Source: Rhododendron vialii
Taxonomy: Eukaryota > Streptophyta > Magnoliopsida > Ericales > Ericaceae
Length of the DNA stretch: 64,000 nt
Assembly (NCBI RefSeq): GCF_030253575.1
Contig: NC_080558.1
Span: 196,001 to 260,000 of the forward strand
Direction of reading: 5' to 3'
A program made the position numbers and the translations under genes. This document shows, one piece after another, positions 12,076 to 24,420 of this stretch. The notes beneath the pieces were generated by a model. That model saw nothing but the letters and a program-made list of their open reading frames with translations, did no database searches and was not told the DNA's origin. Numbering within the stretch: position 1 is the first letter of the stretch; every line of letters starts with the position of its first letter.

Positions 12076-13356
12076 TATTACTACTGTTAAGACTTTTGGG
12101 TCGGGTTGAGACTCAAACGGGTGCCCATGGATGGTTGATCAGTTGCTTGACCATTTGCTGATGACTCAATTGGTAGTTTAAATGTCGGTGATACTACAAT
12201 TTTCCTGTCTCTCTCCAAAATTATTGTAGGTGCAAAAGGTTGACAACTTTTGACATGGGACATTAATATGGTTCCAACTGTAAACTATGTTAACGCATAG
12301 GAGGTCGATACGAATAACCCATTTATTACATTTTAGACATATTAACCAACTGTTTTTTATGCAATAGTATACTTGTAATTGTGTCAACCTTCTCAAATTT
12401 CAGTTGACTTACGTGTTATATACATTACAATCAGTACAATTGACACGTTTAGCCAATCATCTTGAGTTAGCTAACGTCGGTTGTTTTCTTCGCTATAGCG
12501 CAATCCTGTCACACACGATATCATGCTTACTGCTAATTAAGCTCTACTCCCATACATGCGAGAGTATGTAGCCACTAAATTGAACCCGCTCAATAATTAA
12601 AGAGAAGCAACGACCGTATTTTGTTACCACAATAATGAATCTAACGGCCAAATTATAAATGAAATTTTATTTCTAAATTAAATTACATGGCTAATGAATT
12701 TATTTTTTAATAGTACCCCACAAGATCAATGAGGATCAACAATCCTTACCCTTCTTTTACTTACAGAAGTGTACCGAATGTCAAACTGAGAGCTCTAGTC
12801 GCTTGTCCAATTCCATTTGTCATGTACAAAAACAGTCAAGCATTAATAATGGGAAAAAAGAGGAGAGACAAGTGAAAACAAGTTAAAGCTCTTCACCTCG
12901 ATCTCCCCCTCCCCCTCTGAACATATAGTAAGCCTTTTCCAGTACCGTAAATTGTTCGTAGCTAGCACCAGTAAAATTGAACTGACTTCCGATCCAGAGA
13001 GAGTCAGAAATTTGGTTTTTCCACAGGGACCCGGCTTCTCTGAACTGCAGAAAGCCCATGCAGTTGTATCACAGCCGTTTATTTTTGCATTCAACGGTCC
13101 AGATTTTAGAATAAAATTCAAGAGAAAAGTTTATTTTTAATCTCGACCGTTAAAAACACCATCCGACGACTGCGAACACTCCAACCGCACATTTGCAGTT
13201 CAAACGTGGACGGCAGACAAGCCTTGTGCTTTCCACAGTACCCCCACACGAATGTGAGGACGGAGAGGCAAGTCCACACTACTACAGTGGATATTATTGT
13301 ACATGAAAGCAGTCACGAGAAGAACTACTTTTCCTCTTTCCATTCCACACATGTCC

Positions 13357-13392
<36 letters not shown>

Positions 13393-13567
13393 AGCCGACA
13401 ACAGTAAAAAACAAACCAAATCCATTCAAGTGACAACATAAATCGGCCCACATAATAATGATAACATTGAAATCCATATGTAGTCTACCAAACATACATG
13501 AAAAATCTACTAGGTACAAGGTAATAATGTTGACGAGTCATAGTTGTGAAAGCACTACTATTTAGTA
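12076..13567. other. non-coding stretch with a CT microsatellite
   Basis: No gene seen. A (CT)16 tract lies at 13359-13390. The open frames that cross the tract encode Ser/Leu or Arg/Glu runs and are artefacts of the repeat. Confidence 0.5.
13359..13390. repeat. (CT)16 microsatellite
   Basis: Sixteen uninterrupted CT units. Confidence 0.9.
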
Positions 13568-13782
13568 CTCCCTCCGTCCCAAAATATTTTTCCGATCCGC
13601 AAAACGAGGACTTAAAAATAATGCATTTCTTTCAAGAAAAAATCCAAATTTTTTTCATAAATTAAAAAAACTTATCGATATCTAGTGAATTGTTGAAAAA
13701 AATTTAAAATTTTCTTGCAAAAAATATATTATTTTTACGTCCTCGTTATGCGGACCGGACAAACATTATGAAACGGAGGGAG
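13568..13782. mobile_element. Stowaway-type MITE
   Basis: Begins CTCCCTCCGTCCCA and ends GAAACGGAGGGAG, with TA at 13566-13567 and 13783-13784. The arms are inverted (TCCGATCCGCAAAACGAGG near the left, CCTCGTTATGCGGACCGGA near the right). At 215 bp it is close in size and sequence to the nested copy at 4699-4897, so both belong to one family. Confidence 0.85.
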
Positions 13783-13784
13783 TA

Positions 13785-14638
13785 CAATCTTATCCTACCT
13801 GATCACTTAAGGAATTCTCTCCTTCATGATCAGCTTAAATTACAACGAGTGAAAGGTTATGATAAGATGAACTCGAATGTGAACTTGCGCAGATAGGCGC
13901 CCTCTAGAGTAGAATAAATTGTACCAATTCTCTAGAATAAATTGGACCAATTTTTTTAGTAGAGAATGTCAAGATTGATCCTAATGAAGTTGAATAGCTC
14001 AGGAGGAATAGACAAGGAAAGAGAATGAAACTTGGGCGAGAATAAAGAAAGACAAGGACCAAACCTTTATCAGTAATTTACTGAACAAGATTTGTGAAAA
14101 CATGAAAGGCAAAGACTGAAAATATGGCGCATGGTCTTACAAGGTCAAGAAAAGGTCCTACAAGGTCAAGAAAACTTAACACGAAAGAAGATCAAAGGGG
14201 AATGGTGAAAAATACTAAAGAAATAGAGGAAGAAGAGAATGAAAACGAAGAAGAGGTTGTGGAAAAGCTCAGTTAGGATAGCACCCGATTAACATGAACA
14301 AGCCACCATCAAAATGGAGCTCCCAAGAAGGCCACACTGAAACCCAAAGAAGATTTGACCCTTTTGCGCGCCCATGGATTTTGATGTTTCCAGTTGCTTG
14401 AAGAAGACCTGCACCAAGGATTGTACTACAATTAAATAATCTTCAACATGCGGCCGGAAACATATTTTGCTGTACACTAGAATTCAGTAAGTGTCCATTT
14501 GACGGTGCATAAAAGGAAGTACATATATTTCAATACTTTTGCCATACCTTGAAGAAACTTCTGCATTGCTTTATGACCTGAAAGCTTTTCTCTCTCCCCC
14601 ATGAGGGAAAAAGGCACAAACTAATAGGACACTTATCT

Positions 14639-14676
<38 letters not shown>

Positions 14677-15181
14677 TGAGTGAAGAGATGAGGCTTCTCA
14701 TTGCGTGGGCTAGCTTATATTGAGGAGAGAATTGGAACAGCCAGTGGGCTGCCCTGATGAACCTGACAGCGACAGGTCTAAGGCCCAGAAAGAATGTAAA
14801 GTAATACTACTACTCTACTACCCAATTTTCCCTTTGACGGATGGCATGCAACCCCTTTTTCATTGAAAATGATTTATAGGAGGAGTACTCAATTTATAGG
14901 ACAGCGCATTCATAAAATAGGGAAATATGTGCCTGCATTAATTAAATATATTCTATCATTGATATAATCACTGTATGTGGCTTCATGTTCATGTGCATAA
15001 TTGTAGTGGATTAATTCATTTGTCCCCAACAATCTCAATGTGTGATTAGTTTTCTTGTTGCCTCTCCCCATTGGTTTTTTAACATAATTAACAAGTTACC
15101 ACTTATATTATATATGACGGGTCATTTAATTTTATATAATTGACACCTACGTGTCCCTTAGCTTGCACATTCCATGGCTAG
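13785..15181. other. non-coding stretch with a GA microsatellite
   Basis: No gene seen. A short imperfect direct repeat (GGTCTTACAAGGTCAAGAAA, then GGTCCTACAAGGTCAAGAAA) lies near 14133-14174, and a (GA)16 tract at 14641-14672. Confidence 0.4.
14641..14672. repeat. (GA)16 microsatellite
   Basis: Sixteen uninterrupted GA units. Confidence 0.9.
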
Positions 15182-15189
15182 CTTACAGT

Positions 15190-15449
15190 CAGTGGCGGAA
15201 GCAGGATTTATACAAAGTGGGGCCCGAATCACATATTTTACATTGAGAACAAAAACTATAGTCAATAATATAAATATTGTTATTTACTAGTTTTCAGAAG
15301 AAAACGAGATTGCCTACATATACATAATTGCATCTAATTTTATAACCATGACCCAGAAACTGTCAATAACTTGAATATCTAGTATAGTGTGATAATCAGG
15401 AGGTATACAGGGGCCAAGCTCCCTTTTGCACCCCCTCCGTATGCCCCTG
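15190..15449. mobile_element. hAT-type MITE
   Basis: Starts CAGTGGCGGAAGCAGG; the reverse complement of the right end reads CAGGGGCATACGGAGG, an imperfect inverted repeat typical of plant hAT miniature elements. The flanks are CTTACAGT (15182-15189) and CTTACAGC (15450-15457), an 8-bp duplication with one mismatch, the size expected for hAT. It is 260 bp and AT-rich with no coding capacity. Confidence 0.7.
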
Positions 15450-15457
15450 CTTACAGC

Positions 15458-17478
15458 ACCACTTTCATTGGTTATATCTGTGTGTACATATGGGATGTAT
15501 ATATTTATTGGTCAGCTTAATATTGGGACCATATTTATATGATTATATATATATAATTTTTATTTGAACCGTTCAATAAAAAACTATTTGAAACTGTTCG
15601 GATCAAGCCATTTCCGGTCTTTTTTTTTGCTGATTTTTCTTGGGTACCATTAAAATCACTTTCTAATTACATTGAGCGGCTCGGATCATCAAAATTTGAT
15701 CGGGAACTATGAGGTATTTTTTTGAGTGTCTCCGGAACCGTCCCGATATACATATGCATATATATATCTTTAAAAAAATCAGGCCAAGAGTTATACTACA
15801 TTAATTTGATAGTATTACATACAAAACCAAGAGAAGTCCTTATATACCTTTCATACATATTCACACATGACAACTCAAGGTCATGCAAGTCTTTCTGCTC
15901 ACCTTTACGTTCGAGCTTCATCTGCTAATTCTCTCCCACAAAATTGTGTAATTATTGAGTGCTCCTGAAGTACTATACATTATCGTATTACGTGGTGGTG
16001 CTCCATGATCTTTCTCATCACACATTAGTGAGTGAGCCACACCACACACTTTACTCCACAAAATGTTATATGTCTATTTTCTTGTGTGCCCTTCTGGGGA
16101 AATAACATAAGATTTGGCTGCTTTTCAAGTACTAGCTCGAACTAAAATAAATCAGTATTGTAAGCATTGAACATAATAATGAGTGCTAATTCCAGTGGAC
16201 ATTCAACGACAAAATTGCTACTCCATTAAAACATGTTGCAGGTACGTACATACACAAGAGGAATAGCCCATTTAATTGTGCATATGATCATTTAGTTGCC
16301 CTTCATTTCACACTGTGACTTCGATGGAATCGATACGTATGTAACTAAATCAGAAAATTAACCACAATTTCAGAAGGCAAATGAAAATTGGATAAGAAAC
16401 TAATGTCCAATCTGACCTTCTTTAAATTCCCCAACATGAATGCACGAGTAAAAATAGAGCTGTTTTCACAACGTACCCATTTGGGAATAAACCATTTTTT
16501 GAGCGGTGAAAGAACCAAAGAAAGAAACAAAAACTTGCCAAGATTCTTCATTCTTGCTAAGAAAGAGCCAAACAAGTTGGAAATGAAATTGTGGTCCAAT
16601 ACTCTACAGTCTACAGTACTGCCTGCCTGCCTGCCTTGCAAAAATGGCAACAGTTACTACCATGCAATGCAACCCTTTGTTTCTCTCTTTTTCTCAGTGA
16701 TGACACCATGTAAAACAGATATAATCGCCCCTAGAAATCACAAAGATATAGGACTTTCTGTCAAATATTAATTAATCTCATACTACTAAAATTACTACTG
16801 CCTCCAAAATGAACAATCTTAATCCAATATATACATGCGTATATATACGACTACAATATCGTACATACGTATAGTGTGGTTTGAAAACTAAATTTGAGAG
16901 TTGCATAGCTCTTAGGAACAGATCTAACTCACTCACTTCCCAAAGCACATGACATTCAGGTCGAGCATGGATCTAAATCTTTACAGGATTTTACTGAGGA
17001 AAAAAGGAAATAAAAGAACTTGTGATGCTGAAACTAAACAAGGCATAAATGGCGCCCATAAATTATCCACACACAAGTAAATTCAGACTCATGAAGCACG
17101 TACGATCAAGACTTGAGTAGCTAGCTAGTGGAGCAACTACAATTAAATGGAGTAGTGTATATATTCTATTGGTTAAATCTTCCTCGTGGGTGATGGGACT
17201 GATTGATCACCCAATTGGAAAGACAGGTAGTTTTACATGGGAACTGCATGGGTGGATTGTTTATGTTCAATCTTGGAACTAAAATCCGGCCTAGTCTTGG
17301 ATCAGGTACGTACGTGTGAAAATGATGTTACATTGGTGGCCAGTTGTACGTAGCTAATGTACGCTGTGTAGCTAGCAGCTAGCTTTCATTTCATTAATAT
17401 TCCGATCCGGCCGGTCCTGAAACATTAATGATTGCTTCCTTCCTCCTTAACTCTCAATGTACGTACGTACAAATAGTA
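15458..17478. other. non-coding stretch, AT-rich
   Basis: No gene supported. ORFs at 16345-16650 (minus) and 16388-16771 (plus) overlap each other and carry no recognisable motif. The stretch holds one member of the dispersed repeat described at 15641-15750. Confidence 0.4.
15641..15750 (+). repeat. dispersed repeat, copy 1
   Basis: Shares TTAAAATCAC, CGGCTCGGATCAT, AAAATTTG, AACTATGAG, GTGTCTC and GAACCGTCCCGATATA, in this order, with the reverse complement of 17539-17673. The copies are diverged but colinear. Nature unknown; probably a MITE or part of one. Confidence 0.55.
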
Positions 17479-17483
17479 GTGTG

Positions 17484-17531
<48 letters not shown>
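17479..17531. repeat. compound GT/TA microsatellite
   Basis: (GT)7 followed by a C and (TA)19. Confidence 0.9.
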
Positions 17532-17533
<2 letters not shown>

Positions 17534-17538
17534 GTATA

Positions 17539-17673
17539 TATATCGGGACGGTTCAAGAGACACCAAAAAAAACACCTAAAAAAACACCCCAAATCTCAAA
17601 CTCATAGTTTTCGACCAAATTTTTATGATCCGAACCATTCAATATGTGCAGAATGTGATTTTAAAGGTGCCCG
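17539..17673 (-). repeat. dispersed repeat, copy 2 (inverted relative to copy 1)
   Basis: The reverse complement is colinear with 15641-15750 (see that entry). The TA microsatellite abuts its left side, and copy 1 also has TA-rich DNA (ATATACATATGCATATATAT) beyond the same end, suggesting that TA-rich sequence belongs to the element or its target. Confidence 0.55.
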
Positions 17674-18166
17674 CGAATATATATATAGTCTGGGCTAGCT
17701 AAGCCTAAGCTAGCGGAGTACAATTCTCTTCTCTTAACAAAAAGACATGGTAATGGTATAATGGACCACATGCACTATATGATATGAGATATCCCTTTCG
17801 TTTGATTCTTTAACAAGTGACAGACAAAATTCAATTCCTATACGTACTCTTAGTCTTACCCAAGTGGGTGGACGTACGGTTTCGCATGGATGGACTTGAA
17901 AGCTTTTGTTTAAAGCAAACCTTGATTCGGAACAATAATAAGTTTCGTAATACCTTAATATATTAATTTGGCGTGGTGAGTACTGCTACACATTTTACAA
18001 TTTTGAGTGCTCGAAGGATTTTTTATTTGTTTTTGCAAGTATGTAAAATTCCTAAAGTTCAAAATTAACGTTTGTGCAAGAAACTAAGAACTCCAGTCAC
18101 GAGTATTGGTTTTATTGGTACATCAGAAAAACAAATCACCAGTACCAGAATCGTTGCTATTCCATA
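17674..18166. other. non-coding stretch, no gene seen
   Basis: AT-rich, no supported feature. Confidence 0.4.
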
Positions 18167-19894
18167 TGTAAAGACCCATAAATTCATAAAATTTATTTAA
18201 ATGTTTTATAAGCGATGGAGGGAAGAAATTGATTCAAAATATCGAGAATTGAGACTAATGTGATAAAGTGTTGCATTGGAGGGGTGAATGTGTGATATGT
18301 GTGTATATGTGTGTGGGGTGAGAGGCAGGGAATTCATTTTCCCTTCTCTCCATCTCTCGGCTCTGTCTCTCTCTCTCTATCTCTCGGTCTCTCCCTCACT
18401 CTCACCCATTTTTACACCAAACCACTCCAAACCCACATCACCCAACCTCAAATCCTTCATTCACTCACGTATTGCAGTCCGTATTCCATTGGTTTGAGCT
18501 CGGTGGAGGCGAATTCCATTCGGTGTCAAAGTTTGGAGTTAGGGCTGGGAGGATCTCTTGATTTCGTTCTTCAATCTTGAGGTAGAGAGTTCTAACTTTC
18601 AATATATGTCTATGATTTGTGTCTTGTAGCTTGAAGAGTGTCCTTGATCGTTGTTGTTGTTGTTATTGTTGTTGTTGAGATAGTTGTTGTTGAGAAACCC
18701 ATTGAAATCTGTAGAAATTCTGCTCGACAGCCTTTGTTATCGATACTTTTGTGCTTCAAAATTCAGAAAATCACTTGTTATCGATATCATTTGTCATTGT
18801 TATCGATACTCTTGCGTCGGGAACCAATTATGACCAAATGGTATCGATACATTTGTGCTAGGTATCGATACATGTTGCTTATCTCCAGCATTTGCTATTT
18901 TGCTTCGTACTTCACCATTTTGGTTTCCAACCACTTCCAACCTACTCTAACACTTCCCGAATGATTCCTTAACTTGATTACTCGTACCTAATGACTTCGT
19001 TAAACGTATCTGTGGCCTTAATGCTCATTTGAACTTGATTTCACGAAAATCATTCTATATATAAAGGTTGGATTTGAATGGTACGAACATGTCGATAAAG
19101 GGATTTTGAAACTTTACGAATACAATGAGAATACTTCAGGACATCCCGGATGGGTAAAGTGCAAAGGACATTGGAGCCCTTTAATTGGCCCGGCATGAGC
19201 TATATGCTCGTATTTGATACTTCAGGACATCCCGGATGGGTAAAGTGCTTGGCAGAGGACATTGGAGTCCTTTAATTGGCCCAGTAAGAGCTTCGGCTCA
19301 TGACACATGTACGAGACGCATTTTGACATATGGTGTTTTCAAAGGTTATTCGTTGAGATACATGATTGGTTTTGGAAACGAAAGGTTGGAATTGAACTGC
19401 TATCGTTGCCCTCCCATTTTATTTGGTTGCCATTGTTCATCTTGTGATCGTTTCTACATGTCACATGCATACATTACTAGATTAGAGCTTTCTACTGGGT
19501 TAGTGTAGCTCAGACCTTATATTATCTTTCAGGTACTAACCCAGGGCAGTAGCTTCATGTTTGGAGTGCTTGGATGTGGACATTCTTTTGAAAGCTAATA
19601 TTAAAGTGTTACTTAGCCATCTTTGTAAATCTATTTTTGGAAGATGTCCTTGTAACACTATTTATAAATCTTTTGATTAAGGAATATTGTAAGTTTTTAA
19701 CTCTCTTTTGACATTCGGTAATTATGTTGATTTGGGCCTCGGAGCCAAAAATGTAATCTCTTGGAAACTTGTGGATGATGAAGTGTGATTATGAAAATGG
19801 AAATGTTAATCTATTTTGGAGTATCGTACGGATAATTGTGAGGTTTTATTTATGAAAATCCTTTATATTTATGTTGAAAATCGAGGACGTGATG
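18167..19894 (+). mobile_element. probable solo LTR, Ty3/gypsy-like
   Basis: Begins TGTAAAGACCCATAAATTC, similar to the TGTAACGACCC start of many plant gypsy LTRs, and ends near GAAAATCGAGGACGTGATG, a mutated form of a common GGGGCGTGACA-type end. The flanks are CCATA (18162-18166) and CTATA (19895-19899), an imperfect 5-bp duplication. Inside are a pyrimidine-rich stretch that looks like a transcript leader (about 18340-18410), five TATCGATA palindromes (18738-18870) and an 86-bp tandem duplication (19133-19304). No primer-binding site or coding domain follows, so it would be a solo LTR. Inference only. Confidence 0.45.
19133..19304. repeat. 86-bp imperfect tandem duplication
   Basis: Two copies beginning ACTTCAGGACATCCCGGATG at 19133 and 19219. 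Each contains GGACATTGGAG(C/T)CCTTTAATT. The second copy has small insertions and substitutions. Confidence 0.8.
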
Positions 19895-19899
19895 CTATA

Positions 19900-21053
19900 A
19901 ATATAATTTATTATTAGTACGTATAGTGTAATGGAAGCGATCGTTAGCTAAACAACGAGCATCTATAAGAATCAATCAAAGTATATTCCCCCTTACGGAT
20001 CCTAATATCCTATATATGTTTGAAAAATGACAATGATTTTGGCACTTTACTTTTTGATAACCACGTACTTCACTATTTGTCTTTTAATGTTCTTGTTATG
20101 TGTATTTTAAACTCTAAAAAACAAATATTGTAGTGTGATTATCAAAAAGTGAACTGCCAAAGTAAATTATCTTGTAAAATGTTGCAAACCATCTTTTTAC
20201 AAAATAATATCTCCAAGGCTTATAGTTTGGCTGGGCAGCAACAACTTCTTCTTCTTCTTTTTCTTCTTCTGGTTATTGGAAATGTTTGCATTTATAAGCT
20301 GACGAGTACATAGATCTTGGGGTAAGTAGTACCCCACTTTGTACTCCAATATATAATTGGATTTCGGTTTTGCTAACCTTCACCCAGTAGACGCGCGGAG
20401 GATAATACACAAATAATTTTAATCAAGTTCGGACATCAATACATAATTTATGATATTAATATGCTTTCACAAATATCAATACATTTTTTACGGATATCAA
20501 TACACATTTTACGGTACCTATTATTGGAAAATGATGTACACATACCTGTTCCAGCATTATGCAATTACGTTATTGCTTGTAATAATGGAAGTTGTACGTA
20601 AATATATAAGTCTTTAATTCCATATCTCTCTCTTGAGTCTTGACCATTTTAGGAGTATCGGTGGCATGCAGTATTATTGGTAAGGATTAGAGCTTGCGTT
20701 GTTAAGCTCTATATAGCTAGGTACTGGTCTTGGATGAAACTTGGGCCGAGAAGAAGAAGCAAAGAATTTGATGTAATGACTTGGGGGCCGAATGCTGATC
20801 ACAGACTTAATTGGATTATATAAACAAATTAAAGACTTGGGCAGAATGTTGCATGTGCATGCTTCGTAATATATATGATCGATCATGTCTTGCTTGACCC
20901 AAAAGCAGCTTCCAAATCTCATCATCCTTAAATTAATAACTACTACTCCATGTGCGTAATATTCTTGGTTGAAATCAATCGTAGTTAGTATATATGATAT
21001 GATGATGTTAGACGTACATATATAGGAGAATACATGCTAGCTAGCTGTGCATG
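19900..21053. other. non-coding stretch, no gene seen
   Basis: AT-rich with a short CTT-rich tract near 20246-20270. The minus ORF at 20674-20925 has no motif. No supported feature. Confidence 0.4.
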
Positions 21054-21247
21054 GTAGCTGATCTCTCTCAAAATATCAGCAAATGGAGCCATCCATCTAG
21101 TTCCACCTTGGCGTCCTAATTAGAGTAAGTCCAATAGTGAAATAAGGTACGTAGCTGATCGATCTCAAAATATCAGCAAATGGAGCCATCCATCTACTTC
21201 CGCTCTAGCGTCCTAAGAGTAAGTCCACTGGTGAAAAAATGGCTTAA
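21054..21247. repeat. 97-bp imperfect tandem duplication
   Basis: Two copies starting GTAGCTGATC at 21054 and 21151, each with CTCAAAATATCAGCAAATGG and AGAGTAAGTCCA. It directly precedes the MITE-like repeat at 21248. Confidence 0.8.
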
Positions 21248-21421
21248 GCCATTGTAAAAGAAATGGCAAATTCTAAAATCAGCCCAATGGGCTGACAATA
21301 GTAAATATGTGAATGTGTATTAAAGAGTGTAAAAAATAAACAGAAATACATATTTTTCTTATTACCTTCTAGTGTGCTTATCGTCAACCCAGTGGACTGA
21401 CAATAGCAAGACCGAAAATTT
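21248..21421. mobile_element. MITE-like repeat, copy 1
   Basis: Contains AATCAGCCCAATGGGCTGAC near the left and its partner CAACCCAGTGGACTGACAAT near the right, forming inverted ends that are also individually palindromic. The same layout, with the shared middle TATGTGAATGTGTATTAAA, recurs at 25263-25411. Superfamily not determined. Confidence 0.55.
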
Positions 21422-21457
21422 TCAAACGAGTACTTAAATAGAAAGATAGTAGTGCCC

Positions 21458-21690
21458 AAAGAGGATCCAGGGGTGCTGTAGTGCACTCTTGTGTAGTGCG
21501 CATGTAGGACAACACACAACCGTCGATTTCATCAATCAACGGTTCAGATCAAAAATCAATTATGATTGATAATAAATGATTCTTACCAGGCATAATTAAA
21601 AATCATCTTTCAACCATTCATTATCAAGATCGATGGCCCGTGTGCGCCCTATAGGGTGCCTTACAGGGTCTTACACTACAGGATTTCCCA
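21458..21690. mobile_element. possible MITE
   Basis: The left part (GGTGCTGTAGTGCACTCTTG, then CCGTCGATTTCATCAATC) has an imperfect inverted counterpart on the right (GATCGATGGCCC, then CTTACACTACAGG). About 230 bp and non-coding. Weak. Confidence 0.3.
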
Positions 21691-22959
21691 ATCCGCCTAA
21701 AGACAAGTTACTAGTCTTAAGATTCAATCATCCTAATTATACTTTCCGCTCCCAAGTATGTTCAAGAAAATCTTTGTGAAGTCTATGATATTCGTCGGTG
21801 ACACGCAGTGATATATTGTTTAAGGAAGTTGGTTGAAAATGGGATACAAAAGAAATTGCCAAACAAAATTGGTAGTGCATCATTGCACCAACAACGTTAT
21901 CTTGGCAAAAAAAAAAAAAAAAAGGGCAATAGCTGAAGTCATTTTTCAGAAACTATTGTCCTATATCACCCAAACACATGCCAATTAACTCAACCACAAA
22001 CTCAAAAGACCACTTTTGTACGTTTTCTATTCGTCTCATCTCCACACACCATGAGAGGTGTAGGTACGAAAGGGGAGACATAGACCTTTGAAGAAATACT
22101 ATCACAACAAAGGAGGTTTTTAGCTTATCGGTCTGAGTTGAGATTTGTTGTTTAGTCTTTTAGTTGGACTAGTAAAGGTGCACGTGCCTCGATCGCACGT
22201 GATATTTTCCAAATTAAGAGCACAAATGGCATTGAAGTATGCAACTAACGTTTCTGCGATTTCAAAATGTTAATTTTGAGGATTTATCTTTATTGCATTT
22301 CATTTCATGGTTGCTCAGTGATTGGACTACTATCTCTCTGGGTTAGTTTTTTGCAAAACTCTCTTATCGACAACTATAGGGCTATTTCCAATCAAAGATT
22401 TCTGCTATAGCATAAGTGTATGTTGTTTGTATTTGTGCGTATGCAGTATGGATTATGTTCCAATGAACAAGGCCACAAGGTAAGTGCAATACAACTAATG
22501 TTTATACATGGTATTAAAACCTAAATCGTAACAAGTACTAACTATGACAATCTATTTTTCACAAGAAGTGCTAGATACAGGAAAGACCAAAAGACGAAAT
22601 AACCAAAGCGCAAATGCATGGAAAGGGCTGTGGTAGAGGCGGGATTAGTCCGGTTCATCGGGACACTCTTCATTACCAATACCAAAAAGAAATAACCAAA
22701 GCAGCAAATGTAAAATGCAATCTCCGATGATCAATCTTCTCCATTTCAGTTGTACCAAAAAACTTGACAAGGACCATCATCTCCTCATTTAAACAAAATA
22801 GAAAAACTTCACCTTCTTACAAAGAATATTGGACCGACTTCGCCAAGAATTCAGAACTGGTTTAATATCATATAGATAAGCAACGATCAATTTGTGAGTG
22901 GATTGAACGTCCCCCAAGAAGATTTGTTAAGGAGTTAAGCGTCTCCCTAGAAATTAACA
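21691..22959. other. non-coding stretch, no gene seen
   Basis: No supported gene. A poly-A run lies near 21906-21923. Confidence 0.35.
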
Positions 22960-24420
22960 AAATTCAAAGATTGTTCTTCCATCCATAGCCATTCTAGCTG
23001 GTTCAGCTTCATCAGTTAGCAAGGGAAGCAGAGTAAGCAATGTGCTTTGGCCAACCACTTGCCCTAGAATGGTTCTTCAATAAAACATCAAAAAGCAATA
23101 CAGTTAGAAAAGGCTGCATCAAGGCTAAAGAACACGCGCGATCATCACCAATAACATGGTCAAGATTTAAACATTGACAATAAGAATGTACCACCCTTAA
23201 GAGGTACTATGATAAATTCCTAGCCCGAGAAACGAAGACGAAAAGTTGATCGACTAACTAAGTTTAGAGACATGGTGAGCTCTTGTTTTTGATTGAGCAT
23301 TTCAAAGATAGTTTGTCTTTAAAATTTAACAGAATATAACTTGGTTAAGTATATTATGTGATTGCTCCCGTTGGAAGAAAATACTCTTGAAGTGATCCCA
23401 TGTAGGCAACTTTAAAAAGTTGTGGTATACATCGTAATGTCCGTCATAAAATCATACATGTGAAGAGATTCCATGTAGCAAACTAATTGCATTTCATCAT
23501 CCAACCCTTCTTCCACGCATATAGCAAGCTATACCATGAGGTAAACCTCAACTAATTTACAGTTTGCAAGCAACCTTTTAAGTTGTACCTTATTTTTTAA
23601 CAGTCAAGTTGACATATATATAGATGTACTATTGGAAGGAAATTTACCTTCTTAACTCCAGTGGACATGTGCATGAACTCAAATAGCTTGTCACAATTTC
23701 ATTGGTTTTTTTTTTTTTCCAAACTGATCAGTTTATATCTCATACCCTACAGTTAACAACACTACAACTTACACCTCTTTTCTGGATTGATGATTTAGAA
23801 ACTTCAGAATATCATAAATATTGTATTTGTTTACTTCACATATGTCATGGGAAATAAAGATCAAAAGTACTTCAGAGATAGTGTAGGAACGTAAAGTACT
23901 TGGTTGTAGCACTAACTTGCTAACCCTTTTGAAAAAAGCGTGTTAACTTTTCTATGATCTATCTACTGTCGGGTCTTCTTTGTCTTTCATTGGTTTCCCA
24001 TGGCAATGAGATGTTGAATGTGCACATACCATAAGAGAATGGGAAAGGAAAAATACGTAATATGCGAAACGTGTTTGCATAAGGTGGAGAGTGCGATGCC
24101 GATAGAAGCAATTCATCAAACATCTTAAGTGCGACAATTTTCTCCCTAACCATTCACATTATGATCTGGAAGACTGGAACTCGAAGTCAGATTAATACCT
24201 TTGGGATGCTTACCGTGTGGAGTCAGAAGATTCCGTTTGAAAGCCATTCTAGGCGATAGACAATGGCGAACACAGGTGTCAGGGCGGCGGCCTTACTGGC
24301 CGGTGCTACGGGATAATGGTGAAAACAAGGACGGATTGCAAAGAAGTGCACGTGCAGGAAGGAATTGGCGTTTTACCGTTTATATTTATAGGCGAACCAT
24401 TGCAAAGAAGGATTGAAGGG
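22960..24420 (-). other. possible minus-strand gene remnant
   Basis: On the minus strand an ATG at 24247 begins MAFKRNLLTPH and then meets a consensus splice donor (CACG|GTAAGC). Further on, an acceptor-like TTAG precedes an open frame with EKIVALKMFDELLLSASHS (about 24150-24090). A third open frame ends near 23012. The region upstream of the ATG (24250-24420) is GC-richer, like a 5' UTR. I cannot link these into a coherent protein or name a family. It could be a decayed gene, a non-coding transcript or chance. Confidence 0.25.

Noticed and set aside
16345-16771. ORFs of 101 (minus) and 127 (plus) residues
   Set aside because: They overlap on opposite strands, share no similarity with known families that I can see and lack splice or promoter context.
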